This document shows, in pieces, positions 34,685 to 42,301 of a stretch of 47,044 bases of DNA; within the stretch, counting starts at the first letter, position 1; each line of letters opens with the position of its first letter. Source of the DNA: Legionella sp. (GTDB lineage: Bacteria; Pseudomonadota; Gammaproteobacteria; Legionellales; Legionellaceae); NCBI GenBank assembly GCA_002786205.1, contig PEQM01000008.1, forward strand, positions 1-47,044. The letters run 5' to 3'. The notes below the pieces were generated by a model. The model did not search any database, was not told the origin of the DNA, and was given only the letters and a program-made list of their open reading frames with translations. A program made the position numbers and the translations under genes.

Positions 34685-36352
34685 ATGGCACAGTATATTT
34701 TTACAATGAACAGAGTCAGTAAAATTGTTGAAAATCAACGATTTATTTTGAAAGACATTTCTTTAAGTTTTTTTCCAGGAGCCAAAATTGGCGTTTTGGG
34801 ATTAAATGGTTCAGGAAAATCAACCTTATTACGCATTATGGCCGGGGTAGATACTCAGTTTGAAGGAGAAGCAAGGCCTCAGGCAGGAATTAAAATAGGG
34901 TATTTGGCTCAAGAGCCTGAACTGGATTTAAATAAAACGGTTCGTGAATTGGTTGAAGAAGGTGTGGCCGAAATGAAAGACAAATTGGCACGCTTTGATG
35001 ACATCAGTATGCGTTTTGCAGAACCGATGAGTGATGATGAGATGAATCAGTTGCTTGCTGAACAAGGTGAGTTGCAGAACGAAATTGAAACCGGAGGCGG
35101 TTGGGATTTAGACCGACGTTTGGAAATTGCGGCGGATGCATTACGACTTCCTGAATGGGATGCGGTAGCCCAGCATCTTTCAGGGGGAGAACGACGTCGA
35201 GTCGCTTTATGTCGATTGTTATTATCTAACCCAGACATGTTATTGCTGGATGAGCCAACCAACCATCTGGATGCCGAAAGTGTGGCATGGCTAGAGCGTT
35301 ATTTGGAAGAATTTGCAGGTACCGTGGTGGCTGTAACGCATGATAGATATTTCCTCGATAATGCTGCAGAGTGGATCCTGGAGCTTGATAGAGGTGAAGG
35401 AATCCCTTATAAAGGAAACTACACGTCCTGGTTAGAACAGAAAGAAGCGCGTTTAGAGATGGAGAAAAAACAGGAAGATTCTCATCAGCGCACCATCAAG
35501 GCAGAGTTGGAATGGGTTAGAACCTCTCCTAAAGGTCGCCATGCAAAAAACAAAGCACGCTTGGCTCGTTTTGAAGAAATGAATTCCAAAGAGTTCCAAA
35601 AACGGAATGAAACCAACGAGATTTATATTCCGCCAGGTGAGCGTTTAGGTGAATTGGTTTTGGAAGGTGAAAATTTATGTAAATCTTTTGGTGATCGTCT
35701 GCTTATTGATAATTTGAATTTCAAATTGCCTAAAGGCGGTGTGATGGGAATTATTGGTCCGAATGGTGCAGGTAAATCGACCTTTTTAAAAATGATCACC
35801 GGGCAGGAGCAGCCTGATAGTGGTACCATTCGCATTGGGGATACAGTGCAACTGGCCTATGTTGATCAGATGCGTGATCATTTGGATGGCAATAAGTCTG
35901 TATGGGAAGAAATTTCTGATGGCTTTGATATCATGCAAGTAGGTGCGTTTCAAATGCCTTCACGTGCTTATGTTGGGCGGTTTAATTTTAAAGGCACAGA
36001 CCAGCAAAAGAAATTGGCACAATTATCAGGTGGAGAGCGTAACCGTGTTCATTTGGCCAAATTATTAAAAAGTGGCGGCAATGTTTTATTACTTGACGAA
36101 CCCAGCAATGATCTTGATGTCGAAACATTAAGAGCTTTGGAAGAGGCCATTTTAAATTTCCCTGGTTGTGCAATTGTTATTTCGCATGATCGCTGGTTTT
36201 TAGATAGAATTTGTACTCATTTGATGGCTTTTGAAGGCGATTCTCAAATCACTTATTTTGAAGGAAACTACAGTGATTATGAAGAAGATCGCAAGCGTCG
36301 TCTGGGGGACGATGCCAATAAGCCTTCACGGATTAAATACAAACGTATTTAA
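34685..36352 (+). CDS. ettA: Energy-dependent translational throttle protein EttA (ABC-F)
   Basis: This 555-residue ribosome-associated ABC-F ATPase gates the first peptide bond according to ATP/ADP level. It contains two ABC domains: Walker [10 protein letters not shown] with signature [15 protein letters not shown] and Walker [12 protein letters not shown] in the first, and [24 protein letters not shown] and [11 protein letters not shown] in the second. Between them is the P-site tRNA-interaction linker rich in charged residues ([20 protein letters not shown]). The start [15 protein letters not shown] and the length match E. coli EttA exactly, which separates it from Uup and YheS. There are no membrane segments. 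Confidence 0.96.
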   Translation: MAQYIFTMNRVSKIVENQRFILKDISLSFFPGAKIGVLGLNGSGKSTLLRIMAGVDTQFEGEARPQAGIKIGYLAQEPELDLNKTVRELVEEGVAEMKDKLARFDDISMRFAEPMSDDEMNQLLAEQGELQNEIETGGGWDLDRRLEIAADALRLPEWDAVAQHLSGGERRRVALCRLLLSNPDMLLLDEPTNHLDAESVAWLERYLEEFAGTVVAVTHDRYFLDNAAEWILELDRGEGIPYKGNYTSWLEQKEARLEMEKKQEDSHQRTIKAELEWVRTSPKGRHAKNKARLARFEEMNSKEFQKRNETNEIYIPPGERLGELVLEGENLCKSFGDRLLIDNLNFKLPKGGVMGIIGPNGAGKSTFLKMITGQEQPDSGTIRIGDTVQLAYVDQMRDHLDGNKSVWEEISDGFDIMQVGAFQMPSRAYVGRFNFKGTDQQKKLAQLSGGERNRVHLAKLLKSGGNVLLLDEPSNDLDVETLRALEEAILNFPGCAIVISHDRWFLDRICTHLMAFEGDSQITYFEGNYSDYEEDRKRRLGDDANKPSRIKYKRI

Positions 36353-36369
36353 TTGACAAACCGTAACAA

Positions 36370-36386
36370 GCCCTGGTATCCAGGGC
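36370..36386. terminator. Short hairpin after ettA
   Basis: GCCCTGG (36370-36376) and CCAGGGC (36380-36386) form a perfect 7-bp GC-rich stem with a three-base loop, followed by AAAAAA on the plus strand rather than a U-tract. It is a possible ettA transcript end, with weak support. Confidence 0.3.
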
Positions 36387-36420
36387 AAAAAAGCTTGTAA
36401 TTTTAGTGGAGTTAATGTGA

Positions 36421-37029
36421 ATGAAAAAGTTGTTTGGATTGGTTGTATTGCTTACTCTTTGCTTGACCGCATGCGTAGAATATGACGAGTCTACCTTAAT
36501 TACTGATGATGCAGGTTATGTACATAGAACCATTCATTATTTAAAAGATAAAAGAGGAAGAAAGTATTTTCCTGAGCATATTAAACCGATGGGCGAGCGC
36601 TTGTTTGTTTTTGATCCAAAAGCTTCCGCTTGGGCTGCGTATGATGAAGAAGGAAACCGTTTGATGACAGGCGCAGGTTCTGCCGGAGTAGATGCTTGTG
36701 AAGAGAATCCTAATCAATCATGCAGAACGATGACGGGTACCTTCAGAATATACAGCAAACGAGGTGCTGATTGTCGATCAGGTGAATATCCGGTCGATAC
36801 CAAAGGCGGTGCCAAGATGCCTTATTGTATGTATTTTTACCAGGGGTTCACTATTCATGCAGCCTATGATGTTCCTGAGCATCCTTCAAGCCATGGTTGT
36901 GTACGAGTATTCCCTAGTGCGGCTAAATGGTTAAATGAGCAGTTTATCAAAATAGGCACGAAAGTGATTATTTTGGCATACCCGGATCAAAATGGTGTGA
37001 TGAGTTCGTTAAACACTAAAAATAAGTAA
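36421..37029 (+). CDS. L,D-transpeptidase (YkuD) lipoprotein
   Basis: This is a probable periplasmic L,D-transpeptidase that crosslinks peptidoglycan or attaches proteins to it. The N-terminus is a lipoprotein signal with lipobox LTAC (Cys18). The YkuD catalytic region lies near residues 104-175: H146 in FTIHAAYD and the nucleophile motif SHGCVR (His158, Cys160, Arg162). Four further cysteines (EENPNQSC, GADC, MPYC and DACEE) suggest disulfides. There is no separate LysM domain, and at 202 residues it is a minimal member. It lies 68 bases after ettA and may be expressed separately. Confidence 0.87.
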   Translation: MKKLFGLVVLLTLCLTACVEYDESTLITDDAGYVHRTIHYLKDKRGRKYFPEHIKPMGERLFVFDPKASAWAAYDEEGNRLMTGAGSAGVDACEENPNQSCRTMTGTFRIYSKRGADCRSGEYPVDTKGGAKMPYCMYFYQGFTIHAAYDVPEHPSSHGCVRVFPSAAKWLNEQFIKIGTKVIILAYPDQNGVMSSLNTKNK

Positions 37030-37046
37030 TCATTTTTACCGCATAA

Positions 37047-37181
37047 GACCTTCTCGGAAACTTGCTGCCGAAGATGAGTTGTGAGGAGACACAAAGCGCT
37101 GATTCGCAATGTACACAGCCAGTACATGAGGATTCGAGCATTGTATCGACGAAGCAAATCGCTTCGGTAGTAGAGAGGTTT
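37047..37181. repeat. Dispersed palindromic repeat (TGAGGATTCGAGCA family), copy 2
   Basis: It shares TGAGGATTCGAGCA and the preceding GTACA-rich stretch with copy 1 at 12870-12996. The ends GACCTTCTC and GTAGAGAGGTT, and inner CTGCCGAAG / CTTCGGTAG, are imperfect inverse complements. It lies directly downstream of the L,D-transpeptidase gene. Confidence 0.6.
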
Positions 37182-37277
37182 ATGCAAAAAAAGGGTTTAA
37201 ATTTCGATAGGTTAAGCCCTTTATACTCATGAATTGGTTCTTTCTCACGGTCATTAAATCATCTATTTTTATTTCGT

Positions 37278-37348
37278 AACTATTTACCGCGCCAATCTGT
37301 ATTCCAATCTGACTTCTTCCCTAAAGCATTCAAAAAGTGGTGAGTAAA
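37278..37348. repeat. Dispersed TIR-bounded element, copy 3
   Basis: The left end AACTATTTACCGC and right end GTGGTGAGTAAAT are imperfect inverted repeats. The interior CTGTATTCCAATCTGACTTC and CCCTAAAGCATTCAAAAAG align with copy 2. It lies upstream of the unknown gene at 37484. Confidence 0.65.
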
Positions 37349-37483
37349 TGTCTTTATTTCTATACAGGGCATCTTCTCGCTGCGCATGTAAATTTAATAT
37401 ACTTTCTGCGCCTTTTATTGTTTTTCTGTTACAATTTGTCTTCCTTGTTTGTTTTTGAACAAGATGTTAGAAGGAATATAGCA

Positions 37484-38170
37484 ATGACCTTATCAAATGA
37501 ATTAGAAGTAATGAAACGGCAAGTGGCCTCTTTTAAAAAAAAATACATGAGCGTCTCAAAAAGACAGTATGAAAATATGTCGTTAGAAGGAGAGGAGCTG
37601 TTTGCTTCTTTTCAAGAATTAGTAAAAAAAATAATAAGTGCTGAGAACATAAATGAAAAAGCTTTATTGCCCGAAATCTTACTGGCATCTGCTGATCATT
37701 TAAAACATCTATGCAGGTACTGCGATGGGCTTGCTAAAAGAATCAATGAGCAATCAGAGACAGAGCAAAAATTACTCTACGTAAGAGCAATTAAAAAATA
37801 CAATCACTATCAGCAATTGGCTTTGGATTTGGCGTACAAATATTCTTCAGAAGAACAGCAAAAGAAAATGGATAGAAAGATAGTTCAATGCCATGAGTTT
37901 TCATTCTTACACCATCAGCAATTAGATGCTTTAGAGAAAAAAGTAGCCTCTGCACGAAGTAAAAGACTCAGGAGTGTTGATGATGATTTATTGCCTTCAG
38001 GTAAGCGTGCATCTTATTCAGACAGTGAACAGGAGGATTCTATTCAGCAATGGGCCAATGAATGTGTCTTTTTCCATCCGGCTCAAACTGCAGGTACTGC
38101 ATTTTTTGATCAAAGCACAGAGCAAGAACAGAACAACCTCCTGATTTGTGCGAGCTTGCAATACAAATAG
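37484..38170 (+). CDS. Unknown helical protein; possible secreted effector
   Basis: I do not recognise this 228-residue protein. It is highly charged and predicted helical: residues 1-55 and 60-160 are lysine/glutamate-rich (MKRQVASFKKKYMSVSKRQY; LYVRAIKKYNHYQQLALDLA), with likely coiled-coil pairing. Near residue 165-185 is ASARSKRLRSVDDDLLPSGK followed by RASY, which resembles a bipartite nuclear localisation signal. The C-terminus (FFDQSTEQEQNNLLICASLQ, then YK) is polar with glutamates, as in many Dot/Icm substrates. There is no signal peptide or membrane segment. ATG 37484 has an AAGGAA ribosome site; the frame is open upstream to 37337 but the extension is hydrophobic and lacks support. 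Calling it an effector is inference only. Confidence 0.7.
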   Translation: MTLSNELEVMKRQVASFKKKYMSVSKRQYENMSLEGEELFASFQELVKKIISAENINEKALLPEILLASADHLKHLCRYCDGLAKRINEQSETEQKLLYVRAIKKYNHYQQLALDLAYKYSSEEQQKKMDRKIVQCHEFSFLHHQQLDALEKKVASARSKRLRSVDDDLLPSGKRASYSDSEQEDSIQQWANECVFFHPAQTAGTAFFDQSTEQEQNNLLICASLQYK

Positions 38171-38175
38171 GTTAT

Positions 38176-38212
38176 CACATCCGGCTCTGTATGGTACAGA
38201 AGACCGAATGTG
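38176..38212. terminator. Imperfect hairpin between convergent genes
   Basis: CACATCCGGCTCTGTA and TACAGAAGACCGAATGTG form an imperfect long stem with a three-base loop, in the 49-base gap between the unknown gene and the IcmL-like gene, which converge. It is a likely shared terminator, without a clear U-tract. Confidence 0.4.
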
Positions 38213-38219
38213 CTTATTA

Positions 38220-39059
38220 TCAAGGCGTATTGGGATTGGAGTTGCTAGGAGTCGTTGCTGTTTTTGGGGGGCTTGCAGGGTCCGTAGGAGTACTTTCTTG
38301 TGCTCTGGGCGTAGCAATCATTTGAGTAATTCCTAGATCGCCTGTCATCTTTCTGCCTACAGTGAGCTGGACTGTTAATAATTGTGTTACTTTCTCTTTA
38401 TCATTTTGATAAACCACTTGCACGGGAAGAGTCAGCTTCCATTGATTGTCTTTAACATCATTCAATTGTATTGGACCATCAATAAGACTGCTGACATTCA
38501 GTTGATGGGTTTGAATGGCTTCCAAATTTCCTGATTTGGTGAGAGCCGCATTAAAGCCTTTCCATCCTTGCTCTGTAAAACAGTGCTGTAACTGCCCCAT
38601 CAGCCCATTAATGTTTACAGGATCAAAGGTAAATGCTTGTATGGTGGCTTTTTCTGACCAATTTTGTACTAAAGCAGGATCGATCGTTTTGACTTTGGCG
38701 TCAATTCTGTAATCACAATTGATTGGTGGAGTATTCGGCGTCGCTTCTGCAGGGGCAGCTTCATTCGTGGCAGCAGGGACATTTGTTGTTGGTGGCGTTA
38801 CTGTTTGAGCTGGAAGAGAAGCAGCCGGTTGTGCTCCTGTAGGAGCTGGAGTTGTAGTAGGTGTTGCTGCAGGTGTTGCTGTTGGAGTTGCTGTAGGTGT
38901 TGCAGCTGGGGTTGCTGTTGTGCTTATTGGTGGGGCAGATACAGTAGGCTGACTTTCTGCTGTGGTATTAGGCGCTGTAATGGCAGATGGAGTAGTATCG
39001 GCATGAGCCTGAGTGTATAATAATGTAGCCAATGTACTCCAAACTATATAATTCTTCAT
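38220..39059 (-). CDS. IcmL/DotI-family periplasmic protein with Thr/Ala/Pro linker
   Basis: This 279-residue exported protein has a signal peptide ending about residue 20 (TQAHA). A low-complexity segment at residues 21-112 is dominated by Ala, Thr and Pro, with repeated ATPTATP units. A folded domain at about 113-250 follows. This domain (WSEKATIQAFTFDPVNINGL, TEQGWKGFNAALTKSGNLEA, WKLTLPVQVVYQNDKEKV, LLTVQLTVGRK) matches the IcmL/DotI family of the Dot/Icm type IVB secretion system as I know it. The canonical IcmL has a transmembrane anchor; here a signal peptide and flexible spacer replace it. The C-terminal tail is again Pro/Thr/Ser-rich. The ATG overlaps the hutG stop as ATGA, with AAGGAG inside the hutG end, so the two are translationally coupled. 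Confidence 0.82.
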   Translation of the reverse strand: MKNYIVWSTLATLLYTQAHADTTPSAITAPNTTAESQPTVSAPPISTTATPAATPTATPTATPAATPTTTPAPTGAQPAASLPAQTVTPPTTNVPAATNEAAPAEATPNTPPINCDYRIDAKVKTIDPALVQNWSEKATIQAFTFDPVNINGLMGQLQHCFTEQGWKGFNAALTKSGNLEAIQTHQLNVSSLIDGPIQLNDVKDNQWKLTLPVQVVYQNDKEKVTQLLTVQLTVGRKMTGDLGITQMIATPRAQESTPTDPASPPKTATTPSNSNPNTP

Positions 39060-40030
39060 GAAAAAACTCCTTGTTTACAATTTAATAATTCCGCAAGTAT
39101 TAAAGCCGCCAGTCGCGCGGTTTTTTGATCTTGATCCAGAGGAGGGGATAACTCTGCAATATCCAGGCTAACTACTTTGCCACTTTGTATGATGTATTTC
39201 AATAAAGGCAAAACTTGCCATGGCGTTAACCCTAAAGGTTGTGGCGCGCTAACGCCAGGGGCATAACACTCAGCAAAAACATCAAGACAGATACTTAAGT
39301 AGACAGAATCCGTATGGAGTAAGAAGTTATCAAGATATGCAAGTTGGCAAGTTGTATTTTGTTGATTTAAGGTTTTTGCTGATAAATAAGAGACATTTAA
39401 TTCTTTAGCGCGCTTGAATAAAGAAGCAGTATTGCCTTCTTGTTGTATACCCACACAGCAATATTGGAAAGGTCTATTTTGTTTTTCGCAGAAAGCAGCA
39501 ATTTGTGAAAAAGGTGTGCCTGAAGTGCCAGGTTCTCCTGAATTATGGGGGCGTAAATCAAAATGCGCATCGAAGTTGATGATTCCTATTTTAGGATAAT
39601 GCGATGCCAGTCCTTGATAGTGAGCCCAGGCTACTTCATGACCTCCACCTAAAACAACAGTGGTATGGCCATATTGATGACAATAGTCAACAAGCTTGGC
39701 GCATTGTGTCTGAGCTGACTCCAGATCGTCATTTTGACAATGAATAGTCCCTAAATCAATATAAGATCGGCTGCCAAAGCTCGGTAGTTTGGCCAGTTGT
39801 GCCTTAAGATGAGATGGCCCAAGGTGTGCACCTGCTCGTCCCTGGTTTCTTTTGATGCCTGTATCACTGGCAAAGCCTAGAAAGACTATACTGGAAGGCT
39901 GTTTTTTTAAATCATCTAACGAAGAAATACAGCGTACCTTTTGGAAAAAACGCTCTGGATCTTCAGTATCCATTCTGCCTTGCCATAAATCAGGATTTGG
40001 TGGGGCATAATCAGCTAAATCAATCGACAT
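39056..40030 (-). CDS. hutG: Formimidoylglutamase
   Basis: This arginase-superfamily enzyme hydrolyses N-formimidoyl-L-glutamate to glutamate and formamide, the last step of one histidine-degradation route. Metal-ligand motifs are GGGHEVAW (His131), NFDAHFDLRP (Asp154, His156, Asp158) and SICLDVFAECYAPGVSAPQP (Asp250). In the last motif the first of the usual two aspartates is Cys248; I recall similar cysteine variants among HutG proteins, so activity is not excluded. The 324-residue length fits. It is divergent from an SDR gene and hutI, forming a hut cluster, and is coupled to the IcmL-like gene downstream. hutH and hutU are not in the window. Confidence 0.9.
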   Translation of the reverse strand: MSIDLADYAPPNPDLWQGRMDTEDPERFFQKVRCISSLDDLKKQPSSIVFLGFASDTGIKRNQGRAGAHLGPSHLKAQLAKLPSFGSRSYIDLGTIHCQNDDLESAQTQCAKLVDYCHQYGHTTVVLGGGHEVAWAHYQGLASHYPKIGIINFDAHFDLRPHNSGEPGTSGTPFSQIAAFCEKQNRPFQYCCVGIQQEGNTASLFKRAKELNVSYLSAKTLNQQNTTCQLAYLDNFLLHTDSVYLSICLDVFAECYAPGVSAPQPLGLTPWQVLPLLKYIIQSGKVVSLDIAELSPPLDQDQKTARLAALILAELLNCKQGVFS

Positions 40031-40225
40031 AATGTTCTCAAGGTTTCGTGAACCAGTTTGTTGTTAATTTTTAAGCTTGTTTTTAGCTAAAACAAAGAAA
40101 TCAATGAACTAGAATCCATGAAAAAGAAAGAGAATGCAACCATAGGGTTAGAATATTTTTTGCCATGTATAGAGGGTCGATTTTAGGGGGTGTTGATAAT
40201 TATGCAAAATACGAACAATGTCTGG

Positions 40226-40231
40226 TATGAT
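40226..40231 (+). promoter_or_regulatory. Possible extended -10 promoter for SDR-hutI
   Basis: TGGTATGAT contains a TG-n-TATGAT extended -10 about 70 bases before the SDR start, in the 273-base divergent region between hutG and the SDR. No convincing -35 box is at the usual distance. I did not see a clear inverted-repeat operator for HutC. Confidence 0.3.
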
Positions 40232-40303
40232 GAGGCACAAGATTTTAAGCTTATATTTTATAAGTGACGACAACGATGAGAATTTAGTTGATTGAGGGGA
40301 ACA

Positions 40304-41062
40304 ATGTTTATTATTACAGGTGGAGGAAGTGGTTTAGGTAAGGCGTTGGCTACTTCACTGGCTCAGCATGAATGCCCTGTTTTAATCATTGGACGTCGAT
40401 TGTCTCTTTTGCAAGAAACAGCCCAGTGCTCTTCGTTCATTGATTATTTGTGTGCGGATATTTCTACGCCAGAAGGTAGAAATACTTTAATTCAGCACAT
40501 CAAGGCGATACCCAGGATCACCGGATTAATTAACAATGCCGGCACCTTAAATCCAGTGATTCCCTTGCGCGAATTGTCATGGGAATCATGGCAGCAAGCC
40601 ATTCATACCAATGTTTCTGCACCTTTATTTCTTGCCCAACAATGCTATCGGCAATTGGAGCACGGCCGGGTGCTTAATATCGGTTCAGGTGCGGCCTATT
40701 TTCCTATCCAAAGCTGGGCGCCTTATTGTGTGTCGAAGGCGGCATTGGCTATGTTGACACGGTGTTGGCAATTGGAATCAAAAGAGGTGGCCTTTGCTTC
40801 GGTTATGCCAGGTATAGTCGATACAGACATGCAGGCTTTGGCTCGTCTGGGTGTTCATATGGATAAGGGACAAACAGAGTTTTATCAAAACCTTTATAAA
40901 AACAAGCGCCTGTTGTCAGCAGAGACAGTGGCTTTGTTTTTAACCTGGCTTTTGCTGCATGTAGATAAAGAAACTTTTTCTTCTAAAGAATGGGACATTT
41001 ATGATACCAGTCATCATCATGCATGGCTTAAACCTCCTCATGAAGTGCCTTACTGGGAATGA
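40304..41062 (+). CDS. Short-chain dehydrogenase/reductase
   Basis: This 252-residue NAD(P)-dependent oxidoreductase has a Rossmann fold. The cofactor motif [10 protein letters not shown] is at residues 6-15, NNAGTLNP follows, and the catalytic Ser-Tyr-Lys is in [20 protein letters not shown] followed by KAALA. The overall pattern, including [11 protein letters not shown], resembles the sepiapterin-reductase/benzil-reductase group of classical SDRs. ATG 40304 is chosen for its GAGGGGA ribosome site. It overlaps hutI by four bases (ATGA), so both are translated from one message. It is not a standard Hut enzyme, so its substrate and its link with histidine breakdown are open. Confidence 0.87.
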   Translation: MFIITGGGSGLGKALATSLAQHECPVLIIGRRLSLLQETAQCSSFIDYLCADISTPEGRNTLIQHIKAIPRITGLINNAGTLNPVIPLRELSWESWQQAIHTNVSAPLFLAQQCYRQLEHGRVLNIGSGAAYFPIQSWAPYCVSKAALAMLTRCWQLESKEVAFASVMPGIVDTDMQALARLGVHMDKGQTEFYQNLYKNKRLLSAETVALFLTWLLLHVDKETFSSKEWDIYDTSHHHAWLKPPHEVPYWE

Positions 41063-42276
41063 TGATGAATTCTTGTGATTTTCTTTTTTTAAATGCAACA
41101 ACGATAGATACCAAGGGCATGCCATTAGAAGACCAAGCCATTGTGGTGAATGAGGGGCAGATCAGTTGGTGCGGTGCTACTAAAGAGTTACCGCAAGCAT
41201 TGCATTTGCAGGCAAAAAATATTGAACTTTGTAATGGGCGATTAATCACTCCAGGATTGATTGATTGCCATACCCATCTGGTCTACGCCGGCAACAGAGC
41301 AGCGGAGTTTCAATTAAAACTGCAAGGGATCAGTTATGCCGACATTGCAGCTCAAGGAGGGGGTATTCTTTCTACTGTGCAGCAAACTCGATTGGCTTCT
41401 GAAGCACGTCTGCTTGAGGAGTCACTGCCACGTATTCTCGATTTAAAAAGACAAGGCGTTACTACAGTAGAAATAAAATCGGGATATGGACTGGATTTTT
41501 CAAATGAAGTTAAAATGCTGCGTGTTGGCAGGCAGTTGGGTGAATTAAGTGGTATGCGGGTGAGGACTACTTTTTTAGGTGCCCATACGGTACCGCCAGA
41601 ATACCAAGGTGCCAGTCAAAAGTATGTTGATGTCCTTTGCCATGAGATGATGCCAGCCTTAGTTGAGGAAAATTTGGTCGATGCAGTGGATGTTTTTTGT
41701 GAAGGCATTGCTTTTTCTTTAGAGCAGACTGAGCAGTTATTTATTAAAGCAAAAGAATTGAATTTGCCGGTGAAATGTCATGCCGAGCAGCTTTCTAATC
41801 TGGGCGCTAGTGTTTTGGCTGCCAAGTTTAATGCCCTGTCTTGTGATCATTTAGAATGGGCTGATGAAGCTTCTGTTGCTGCCATGGCTAGAGCCAAGAC
41901 CGTGGCTGTTTTATTGCCAGGGGCGCATTATTTTTTAAAAGAAAAAAAAATGCCGCCTGTTGCATTACTGAGAGCTGCTGGAGTAGGTATGGCTATAGCG
42001 ACAGATTGTAATCCGGGCTCTTCGCCAACGACATCACTACAACTAATGATGAATATGGCTTGTCGTCGTTTTTCGATGACGGTGCCAGAGGTCTTGGCAG
42101 GTGTTACTTTTCAAGCAGCAAAAGCATTGGGGCTAGAGAAAGAAACAGGGGCTATTCAAAAAGGGCTGCAAGCTGATTTAATTTTGTGGTCTACTACAGA
42201 GGTGGCTGCTCTTTGTTATTATTTTGCATATCCATTAGAGCATCAAACCATGATTGCTGGTCAGTGGGTTAACTAG
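41059..42276 (+). CDS. hutI: Imidazolonepropionase
   Basis: This amidohydrolase opens the ring of 4-imidazolone-5-propanoate to give N-formimidoyl-L-glutamate, the substrate of HutG. Zinc ligands are in [16 protein letters not shown] (His71, His73), [12 protein letters not shown] and [25 protein letters not shown] and [14 protein letters not shown] are also diagnostic. Its 405 residues agree with the family. Three consecutive ATG codons (41059, 41062, 41065) are possible starts; the first overlaps the SDR stop. The enzyme acts directly upstream of HutG, whose gene is divergently transcribed across a shared regulatory region. Confidence 0.96.
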   Translation: MMMNSCDFLFLNATTIDTKGMPLEDQAIVVNEGQISWCGATKELPQALHLQAKNIELCNGRLITPGLIDCHTHLVYAGNRAAEFQLKLQGISYADIAAQGGGILSTVQQTRLASEARLLEESLPRILDLKRQGVTTVEIKSGYGLDFSNEVKMLRVGRQLGELSGMRVRTTFLGAHTVPPEYQGASQKYVDVLCHEMMPALVEENLVDAVDVFCEGIAFSLEQTEQLFIKAKELNLPVKCHAEQLSNLGASVLAAKFNALSCDHLEWADEASVAAMARAKTVAVLLPGAHYFLKEKKMPPVALLRAAGVGMAIATDCNPGSSPTTSLQLMMNMACRRFSMTVPEVLAGVTFQAAKALGLEKETGAIQKGLQADLILWSTTEVAALCYYFAYPLEHQTMIAGQWVN

Positions 42277-42301
42277 GTTGTAAAAGTGTAGGGAGTATTT
42301 T

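Larger units (their letters stand above)
37030..37483. other. 454-base intergenic region with two repeat elements
   Basis: The region holds copy 2 of the TGAGGATTCGAGCA repeat (37047-37181) and copy 3 of the TIR-bounded element (37278-37348), with about 95 unremarkable bases between. The remaining part upstream of 37484 must contain the promoter of the unknown gene. I found no clear -35/-10 pair. Confidence 0.55.

Noticed and set aside
37337-37483. Upstream extension of the unknown gene to 37337
   Set aside because: The extension overlaps the end of a dispersed repeat and is hydrophobic, whereas ATG 37484 has a good AAGGAA ribosome site.
38805-39020. Cys/Trp/Arg-rich plus-strand frame opposite the IcmL-like gene
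   Set aside because: Its odd composition (repeated CCCRCC) is the antisense of the Ala/Thr/Pro codons on the minus strand.
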